NCBI RefSeq assembly: GCF_900142515.1
Contig: NZ_FRBC01000013.1
Location: 1 to 64,000, forward strand
Reading direction: 5' to 3'
Length of the DNA stretch: 64,000 bases
From: Pseudoselenomonas ruminantium
GTDB lineage: Bacteria; Bacillota; Negativicutes; Selenomonadales; Selenomonadaceae
The first letter of the stretch is position 1, and every line of letters starts with the position of its first letter. Made by a program: the position numbers and the translations under genes. The notes beneath the pieces were generated by a model. The model was given only the letters and a program-made list of their open reading frames with translations, had not been told where the DNA came from and ran no database searches. Below are positions 58,517-64,000 of the stretch, piece after piece.

Positions 58517-60697
58517 TTACTGGCCGCCGGTAATATACCCCATAGAGACGCTCATCCGCTGAATGGCAATCTCCATCGCATCATATTTCTTATAAAGCAA
58601 ATTCTCATAGGATTTCATCATGGTCTTGAAATTGGACATCTTGGTCTGCAATTCCCGGATAAGATCACCTAAAGAGCTGCCATCCGCCGTCTCTGTGGTA
58701 GTACCGGCGTAAGATTTCATAGTCTTGAGATTCTTGTACAGGGAATCAGAAATGCGGCCAATCACCCCTTGCTTACTGTAATCGGTCTTAATTTCACCAT
58801 TCTTATCCTTGTAATCGCCATCAGAATTGAAAATTTCTCTTACGCAATCGGGTTCAGCTGCCAGAGCCTTCTTCAGCTTTTCCTCATCCAGGGTCAGATG
58901 ACCTCTGTCCGTAGAGGAAGTAATGCCAATGGACATCATGGTATTGTATTTGCCCGTTGCCCCATCCACCGGCGTATAGAGAGCTTCACGCATCTCACTG
59001 ATGATCTTGCCGATAGTCTGATTATGATTGAGCAGACCGGATTTGGCCTTTTCATTCCACTTGTCAATCTGCTCTTTGGTCATGCCTTTTTCCTGCGTCT
59101 GGGTCAGGACACCATAGTCGCTGTATTTTTCCTCATAATACTTGTTATTGAGTTCATCCAGCATCTTGTTGTAGTCTTCCACGAACTTCTTGACGTTTTC
59201 GATAAGCTTGTCCGTATCCTGACTGACCGTAACCGTAGTAGCACCGATGGATGCCAGACTGTAGGTAACGTTGCCTACGGAAATCTTGCTGGTTTCCGAG
59301 GTGTATTTACGACCATCAATGGTAACTTCAGCACTGACACCACTGGCCCCCTGGGTATAAGAACCGTCATCGTTTTTCAATGCCAAACCAGTAGTGTTAT
59401 GCGTAAGCGCATCGCCCTTGTCCGCAATACCGGTAAAACTCAGTGCATTCAAGAGATAACGGCCATTTTCTGCCGCTACCGAATCATCACCGCTCGCCAC
59501 TTGCATAGACAGCTTATAACCGCTATCCGCAGCTGTGAACGACAAGTGCCCGCTTGGGTCACGTGAAGCACTGAAATGGGCTACACCATCATCGCCAGCC
59601 GCATCAATGGCTGTCATCAAATCCTCGATTGTTTTGGAAGCATCCAGTGATATTTCCTTCTCATACGTGGTACTGCCATCTTCCGATGTGCTGATCAGCT
59701 TGAATTTTATCGGTGCATTATTCGTGTCGTCCTTGGATGCGGTAAACAAAGAATCCAGTGTTGTGGATTCTCCCACAACGTTCTGGCTGGTGTAAGAAGT
59801 CTGTGCACCGCCGATAGCACTTACCCCCGTAGCAAGCTGCACCGTGAATTTATCGGACAGCTTGCTGATAAGATTGTGATTCTCATCCTCTGACTGTGTA
59901 ACGGATGCCATCTGCAAATTATTCAAAAGCCGTGCACCATTGCCTGCTGCTGATGTAACCGGTACATTCGAACCCAAGCCTTCATTCTTCACCGTCAGCA
60001 TAATCTTATTATTTACGCCGCCGTCCTTCTGATAAAGAGAGAACGCATCATTGGCACTGTCATAAGCTGCCTTGATATTGACCCCAGATTGGTTAATCCG
60101 TGAGGCCAGGTCATTTACCGTAAGATTGTTGTCCATGATCTCCCTATAAGTAAAGGAAATCGTCTTTTTCTTGGACGTTGACTCAATGCCATCAGCAATG
60201 TCGAAGGAAAGCAGTTCCTTATCCAGATACTTTTCCGCCTCATCTGGATCCGTAGGAATTCCATTCCGCAAATCACTCTGTTCTTCACTGCTAAAGAGAA
60301 TATCCTTCAAGTAAATGCTTTCCGACAGATCCTGATTCTTACGGGCAATCTTATCTGCCGTAAGCAGATAAGCGTTGGACGCCAGCTGAGAAACATTCAC
60401 CGTATGCGACATAATTGCCGCATCGGCATTCGCTACAGCCGTAGCCACAGTTGATTGTGAGCTGCTGGCCGACATGGGGCTGGTAGTTGACGATAACTTA
60501 TAATTGTACAAGGTCGAGGAATTGAACGTGTTCAAGCTGCTATACATACTTGTATATGCTTCCTTGACCCACTCATTCTTCACTTCTTCCTTATACATCT
60601 TGTCATATTGATTCTGTTTCCCCATCATCCCCATGCGGACCATGGAGTCAACATCGATACCTGACCCTGACAGGCCATAAATCCCTATACCACTCAT
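58517..60697 (-). CDS. fliD: Flagellar filament cap protein FliD
   Basis: 726 residues, longer than the roughly 450-500 of enteric and Bacillus FliD because of an expanded middle domain. The N-terminus (GIYGLSGSGIDVDSMVRMGM, followed by YKEEVKNEWVKEAYTSMYSS) is the canonical FliD_N domain; residues about 80-480 hold an expanded, Ser/Thr/Asp-rich region; FliD_C runs from about 500 to the end (KKFVEDYNKMLDELNNKY, terminal LLYKKYDAMEIAIQRMSVSMGYI). It caps the growing filament and helps flagellin fold. GAGGTGTGAG precedes the ATG. The extended surface domain might also be a glycosylation target. Confidence 0.96.
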   Translation of the reverse strand: MSGIGIYGLSGSGIDVDSMVRMGMMGKQNQYDKMYKEEVKNEWVKEAYTSMYSSLNTFNSSTLYNYKLSSTTSPMSASSSQSTVATAVANADAAIMSHTVNVSQLASNAYLLTADKIARKNQDLSESIYLKDILFSSEEQSDLRNGIPTDPDEAEKYLDKELLSFDIADGIESTSKKKTISFTYREIMDNNLTVNDLASRINQSGVNIKAAYDSANDAFSLYQKDGGVNNKIMLTVKNEGLGSNVPVTSAAGNGARLLNNLQMASVTQSEDENHNLISKLSDKFTVQLATGVSAIGGAQTSYTSQNVVGESTTLDSLFTASKDDTNNAPIKFKLISTSEDGSTTYEKEISLDASKTIEDLMTAIDAAGDDGVAHFSASRDPSGHLSFTAADSGYKLSMQVASGDDSVAAENGRYLLNALSFTGIADKGDALTHNTTGLALKNDDGSYTQGASGVSAEVTIDGRKYTSETSKISVGNVTYSLASIGATTVTVSQDTDKLIENVKKFVEDYNKMLDELNNKYYEEKYSDYGVLTQTQEKGMTKEQIDKWNEKAKSGLLNHNQTIGKIISEMREALYTPVDGATGKYNTMMSIGITSSTDRGHLTLDEEKLKKALAAEPDCVREIFNSDGDYKDKNGEIKTDYSKQGVIGRISDSLYKNLKTMKSYAGTTTETADGSSLGDLIRELQTKMSNFKTMMKSYENLLYKKYDAMEIAIQRMSVSMGYITGGQ

Positions 60698-60710
60698 GAC
60701 TCACACCTCC

Positions 60711-61154
60711 TCAAGCGTTCTTATCGAGGAAGGCACCCAACCATTCACGGGCTTTGGCCATCTGGTCAAGCATTTCTTCTGGCGGCACTTCCTTGAGCAC
60801 TTCATGGGTTTTCTTATCCAGCATCCTTACCGTCATCAAGTTGACTTCCTTGTGATACTGGAATTCCAGGTTGCAGTTGATCTTGCTCATCAGCTCATTG
60901 AGTTCCTGCATCATGTAGCTGACAGCTTTTTCATCCATAGGCTCCCGATCTTCATCTTGAGCCTTCTGGATATCTTCATCTTCTTTTTCACTGTAACGGT
61001 CATAGCGGGAAGTGTTTTGTATATCCCGGGCGTTTTGCACAGAATCAGTCTCCGGACCTTCATTCATCCGCCTGGATGACGCATCACCACCAACCCGCTC
61101 CGCAGCACCGGCCACAATCGACGCCGATACTATGTCCTGAATTTTTCCTACCAT
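60711..61154 (-). CDS. flaG: FlaG-family flagellar protein
   Basis: 147 residues. The C-terminal 80 residues are the FlaG domain (LNELMSKINCNLEFQYHKEV, then LMTVRMLDKKTHEVLKEVPPEEMLDQMAK); the N-terminal half is acidic and low-complexity (SEKEDEDIQKAQDEDREPMD). FlaG affects filament length in other bacteria, though its mechanism is unclear. ACGGAGGG precedes the ATG. It lies between csrA and fliD in the same orientation with short gaps, as in many Firmicutes. Confidence 0.92.
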   Translation of the reverse strand: MVGKIQDIVSASIVAGAAERVGGDASSRRMNEGPETDSVQNARDIQNTSRYDRYSEKEDEDIQKAQDEDREPMDEKAVSYMMQELNELMSKINCNLEFQYHKEVNLMTVRMLDKKTHEVLKEVPPEEMLDQMAKAREWLGAFLDKNA

Positions 61155-61196
61155 GTTGATCCCTCCGTAGATTCACACCAGTTTCCTTAACCTAAT

Positions 61197-61424
61197 TTAA
61201 TTTTTCGGCAGGCCGGCGCTTAAATCCAAATCCATGGGCACCGGAGCGGCCGCTTGCTGATTCTCTTCCTGTATCGCGCGATAGATCTCACCGCGATAAA
61301 TCTTTATATCACGTGGTGCATCAATGGCAATGCGGACATTGTCCCCCTGGACTTCCACCACATTTATCACAATGTTATCACCAATCATAATCTGTTGACG
61401 TGGTTTGCGAGTAAGTACGAGCAT
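61197..61424 (-). CDS. csrA: Carbon storage regulator CsrA, RNA-binding translational repressor
   Basis: 75 residues. The CsrA fold is clear: MLVLTRKPRQQIMIGDNIVI, the second strand block VEVQGDNVRIAIDAPRDIKIYRGEIY with the RNA-contacting residues near L4, R6 and the R of IYRGEI. An alanine/proline-rich tail follows. It dimerises and binds GGA-containing hairpins to block ribosome access. The start codon shares one base with the fliW stop (TAATG), and its AGGAGG site lies within fliW. The flagellin leaders 4-10 kb downstream carry matching sites, so flagellin mRNA is the evident target. Confidence 0.97.
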   Translation of the reverse strand: MLVLTRKPRQQIMIGDNIVINVVEVQGDNVRIAIDAPRDIKIYRGEIYRAIQEENQQAAAPVPMDLDLSAGLPKN

Positions 61425-61870
61425 TATTGTTCCTCCTTATTTTCCGGAAACAATCTATGCTTGGTCGTATAGCCACTCTTGTCAAGTACGAGCTGACGGG
61501 CTTGCATATTAGCAGTGTTGAGGACCACCGGCGCCATAAGGTTAGCCGTCATATCCTGTACCTTGCCATTATTCACCGTGATCAGCGTATAAATAAGCAT
61601 ATCTTCCTGACGGTTCAGGGAAAGTTTCCCCTGATTCTCATCATCGATTTCAAATTCATAATCCGGGAAGAACACAAAGGGCATCGTCATCAAAAACGCC
61701 AGATTCGGCGTATTGATCGACTGCAGGAACACATAGGGACTTTCTTCGTCATAGGGTACTATCACAAACTCATGTTCGTCCTCAAAGGCGGGGATACCAT
61801 CAGCAAAATGTACAATCTTGTCTTCTGCTACTTCCACTTCACCAAATCTTAATGTGTTGAATTTTTTCAT
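61424..61870 (-). CDS. fliW: Flagellar assembly factor FliW
   Basis: 148 residues from the ATG at 61870 (GGAGGCAG upstream; a GTG at 61885 is in frame). The family features are MKKFNTLRFGEVEV at the start, IPAFEDEHEFVIVPYDEESPYVFLQSI and the LINTVNN-like NGKVQDMTANLMAPVVLNTA block. FliW binds both CsrA and flagellin: free FliW sequesters CsrA until flagellin accumulates, closing a homeostatic loop. It is translationally coupled to csrA. Together with CsrA-type leader hairpins before both flagellin genes, the complete circuit is within this window. Confidence 0.96.
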   Translation of the reverse strand: MKKFNTLRFGEVEVAEDKIVHFADGIPAFEDEHEFVIVPYDEESPYVFLQSINTPNLAFLMTMPFVFFPDYEFEIDDENQGKLSLNRQEDMLIYTLITVNNGKVQDMTANLMAPVVLNTANMQARQLVLDKSGYTTKHRLFPENKEEQ

Positions 61871-61901
61871 CTGCTCTGCCTCCACTTCCGCTTGAAATTA
61901 A

Positions 61902-62480
61902 TCATGCGTAAATATCGTACTTGCCTTCGGTCACCCAACGTTGCACATTAGCCTTTTGCTGCATATAGGTCTCAACCTGCCCTCGCGTGAAATTGGTCTG
62001 GGCAAAAGCATCCGTCTGAATGTCTACCGTAACGTCGCCTACATCCGGCTGCCCCACCGCCTCGATGGGATGGAACTTTATAACAGGGTCCGGTATCAGC
62101 TCCGTCACAATCTGTCTCTGTTTGTTGATTTCCTGCTGCAACTTGTTATCATACCTTTGTACAACAGGATTGCGTCCCCGCTTGCCACAATTCTCCACGT
62201 TGTCCCAGGCTTCCTGAGTCCAACGGGAAGTAGTTTTTGCCAGATCTGCAAAGCCCTGCTGCCCATATTTTTTCGCAAAATCGATATGATTGTCGTTGCC
62301 ATAAGCATGTCGGCTGGGATATTGATCAATCTCCAGCTCAGGCTGCGTCCAATGCTTGTTGGAGCGCGCCTGCCGAAACTCCGAATGGAGCCGGGCAGGA
62401 GTTGAGTGAGCTTCCAGCTTGCCCAATTGGGTATGAATGCCAATCATGGGCTGAGTAAACCGCATATTGAGCCTTAGCAT
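61902..62480 (-). CDS. DUF6470-family protein (YviE-like)
   Basis: A 192-residue protein found in many Firmicutes between flgL and fliW. The N-terminus (RFTQPMIGIHTQLGKLEAHS) and the C-terminal stretch (VDIQTDAFAQTNFTRGQVETYMQQK) match the pattern of that family: a short strand-forming N-terminus, a basic middle (KYGQQGFADLAKTTSRWTQE) and a hydrophilic end. Function is not known; the constant neighbourhood implies a flagellar role. GGTGAAG precedes the ATG. It has no signal peptide. Confidence 0.7.
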   Translation of the reverse strand: MLRLNMRFTQPMIGIHTQLGKLEAHSTPARLHSEFRQARSNKHWTQPELEIDQYPSRHAYGNDNHIDFAKKYGQQGFADLAKTTSRWTQEAWDNVENCGKRGRNPVVQRYDNKLQQEINKQRQIVTELIPDPVIKFHPIEAVGQPDVGDVTVDIQTDAFAQTNFTRGQVETYMQQKANVQRWVTEGKYDIYA

Positions 62481-62612
62481 AGATTACTTCACCCTTTCCA
62501 TGGGAAATTCCTGCTAAATCCTTTTACTTACTCCTATTTTACCATGTTTTCCTTAAAATTTCCTGTTATTTCACATGCAGGTTGTGAAAATCGCAGAATT
62601 TTTCAGCCTGCC

Positions 62613-63953
62613 TTACAGGTAATCAGCCAAACTCTGTGGTAAGATTCTGCCCCCCAAAGACAGGCTCATATTGTAAATCGTCTGTTCCTGCATGAGCTTC
62701 ACAGCCAATTTCGCCACATCCGTGGAACTTACCTCCGTAATATCACCAGTAATCAGCTCATTCTGGGTAGTAAGCATGGTATTCACAGAGTTGTAAAGCT
62801 GTGCACGAGCCCCCAAGCGGGTTTCCGTCTTGATGGTCTGGGCATGGGCACCATCCGCAATGGTAATACCATCCGTGTCCATCCAGATATTGTCCCCGGC
62901 CTCTACCTTGGCATGCACAGTCAGGAGTTCATTGAGCATGGCCGTACCAGATGGTGAGTTCCCGGAATCCGGGTCATCGAAAATATCCACGCCAAAGATC
63001 TCCGATGCTGCTGCATTCACCGTATCAGCAGTAGGTTCCGTAGTACCATTTTTCTTGACCATGGAGATATATTTATTGTCACCTGTAAAGGAAACAATCT
63101 GCTGATCAACCGTATTAAAGCTGAAATCCATATTGGCCGTGCTGCCATTGGCCGTAACCGTAGCCGTTAATTTTGCATTGGGATTAATGATCTCCCCTGT
63201 ATTCTTAAAATAATCTGCTACTACGAATTTATTGCCGTTCAGATTGAGATGACCGACAGCATCCGCAGCTGGATTCACTGTAGCCGACGGATCTGTTGCA
63301 ACCTTGTCTTTATAACCGTTGTCCACAAAATCCTTGGTATAGATGTAGCCATCTTTGACATTCAGGTAATAGGTCTCTCCATCGTCCCCCTTGAGGGACA
63401 ACATCTGGCGTAGCGTACCATTTTCTCCCACACCATTACGGCCGGCAAAATAATTCTGCTGGTTGACATCCAGGGTCTTAGTCAGCCCCCGCTGCATTTT
63501 ACTATCTGACATCTCAAAGGGTCTGGTCAAATCCTTTTGCCCGCCAAAAACATAGCGGTCACCCTGCATCGTATTGCCCAGGGACACGATTTCCTGGATC
63601 TCAGCCATCATTTCCTTGGCAATAGCAGCCATATCGGTGATATTATTCGTGGAATTAGCTGCCAGCACAGATTTTTCATTGAAGGTGGTCTGGATATTGG
63701 TGATATTCACCAATGCTGCATCAGAGGTCTTGAGCCAGGACAGTGCCGTATTGACATTGCTGGTATATTGTTCATTCTCATTGAGTGACGTATCATAACG
63801 AATATACTTCGTATAGTCCACCGGCGAATCAGATGGACGATGGATCTTGCTGCCATCTCCCTGTTCCAATAACGTGGTCTGCCGGGTATTGGCATCGTTT
63901 AACTGTTTCTGATAGCCATATACCATTTGATTGCTGCTAACGCGAATAGACAT
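62613..63953 (-). CDS. flgL: Flagellar hook-associated protein 3, FlgL
   Basis: 446 residues with flagellin-like ends. The N-terminus (RVSSNQMVYGYQKQLNDANTR, SDSPVDYTKYIRYD) and C-terminus (LGARAQLYNSVNTMLTTQNE, TDVAKLAVKLMQEQTIYNMS) are those of FlgL, which forms the hook-filament junction with FlgK. The middle (about 150-360) is an extended Ser/Thr/Asp-rich region, so the protein is longer than the roughly 300 residues of many FlgL. GAGGTGA precedes the ATG. It follows the flgK end by 14 bases. Confidence 0.95.
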   Translation of the reverse strand: MSIRVSSNQMVYGYQKQLNDANTRQTTLLEQGDGSKIHRPSDSPVDYTKYIRYDTSLNENEQYTSNVNTALSWLKTSDAALVNITNIQTTFNEKSVLAANSTNNITDMAAIAKEMMAEIQEIVSLGNTMQGDRYVFGGQKDLTRPFEMSDSKMQRGLTKTLDVNQQNYFAGRNGVGENGTLRQMLSLKGDDGETYYLNVKDGYIYTKDFVDNGYKDKVATDPSATVNPAADAVGHLNLNGNKFVVADYFKNTGEIINPNAKLTATVTANGSTANMDFSFNTVDQQIVSFTGDNKYISMVKKNGTTEPTADTVNAAASEIFGVDIFDDPDSGNSPSGTAMLNELLTVHAKVEAGDNIWMDTDGITIADGAHAQTIKTETRLGARAQLYNSVNTMLTTQNELITGDITEVSSTDVAKLAVKLMQEQTIYNMSLSLGGRILPQSLADYL

Positions 63954-63967
63954 TTATTTCACCTCAT

Positions 63968-64000
63968 TTATCTGCCGACAGTACCGGTGCTATTGATCAA
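63968..64000 (-). CDS. flgK: 3' end of flgK (hook-associated protein 1), cut by the window edge
   Basis: The last ten codons and a TAA (63968-63970) read LINSTGTVGR. A short tail with (I/L)N..G..GR is typical of FlgK C-termini, and flgK is the usual neighbour upstream of flgL. Only 33 bases are visible, so the call depends mainly on gene order. Confidence 0.65.
   Translation of the reverse strand: MINSTGTVGR

Overview
The window looks like the flagellar locus of a Selenomonas-type bacterium (Selenomonadaceae, Negativicutes, a Gram-negative-type Firmicute). The evidence is the minus-strand gene order flgK-flgL-DUF6470-fliW-csrA-flaG-fliD-fliS-fliT-flagellin, the character of the two 440-residue flagellins, strong Shine-Dalgarno sites, and moderate GC in the right three quarters. 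The assignment rests on gene content and protein character only. Every gene reads on the minus strand except one IS3-type transposase at the far left.

Right end (57.6-64.0 kb): a compact late-flagellar operon running from the end of flgK to fliT. It includes the FliW/CsrA regulatory pair.

Flagellin block (50.4-57.6 kb): two nearly identical flagellin genes. Each has a sigma-28-like promoter, a long leader with a CsrA-type hairpin and a CsrA-like Shine-Dalgarno region, and an intrinsic terminator. Two TPR-containing family-2 glycosyltransferase genes lie between them.

Glycosylation operon (16.57-50.4 kb): 24 tightly packed, often overlapping genes that appear to be one transcription unit downstream of flagellin 1. 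The promoter-proximal part holds GT2-TPR, GT41 (OGT/SPINDLY-type) and other glycosyltransferases. The middle part holds a complete-looking phosphonate pathway: a PEP mutase fused to a cytidylyltransferase, phosphonopyruvate decarboxylase, 2-aminoethylphosphonate transaminase and a LicC/PntC-like nucleotidyltransferase. It is interleaved with three soluble alkaline-phosphatase-superfamily ('sulfatase') proteins. The distal part looks like phosphopolyol metabolism: two CDP-glycerol-glycerophosphotransferase-like proteins, a GDPD, a cytidylyltransferase/Gfo-Idh-MocA fusion, an FGGY kinase, a second nucleotidyltransferase, a class II aldolase and an iron-type alcohol dehydrogenase. No flippase, polymerase or ABC exporter is present, and none of the enzymes shows membrane segments. 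This fits assembly of glycans in the cytoplasm on flagellin before export. I infer that the flagellin glycan carries phosphonate and/or phosphopolyol groups, which would be the notable system in this window.

Left region (about 2-16.5 kb): visibly AT-rich and looser. It has another set of glycan genes (sulfatase-like, WbsX, SAM methyltransferase, DegT aminotransferase, two GT2, GT32, a ParB-like protein), and six of them carry the same Rossmann-like accessory module. A broken radical-SAM/SPASM gene, a gene remnant, and scars of IS1380, IS110 and ISL3 transposases lie among them. A GNAT gene sits between 84-bp inverted repeats, and an intact IS3-family element is at 141-1601. This looks like a horizontally acquired, decaying variable end of the glycosylation island.
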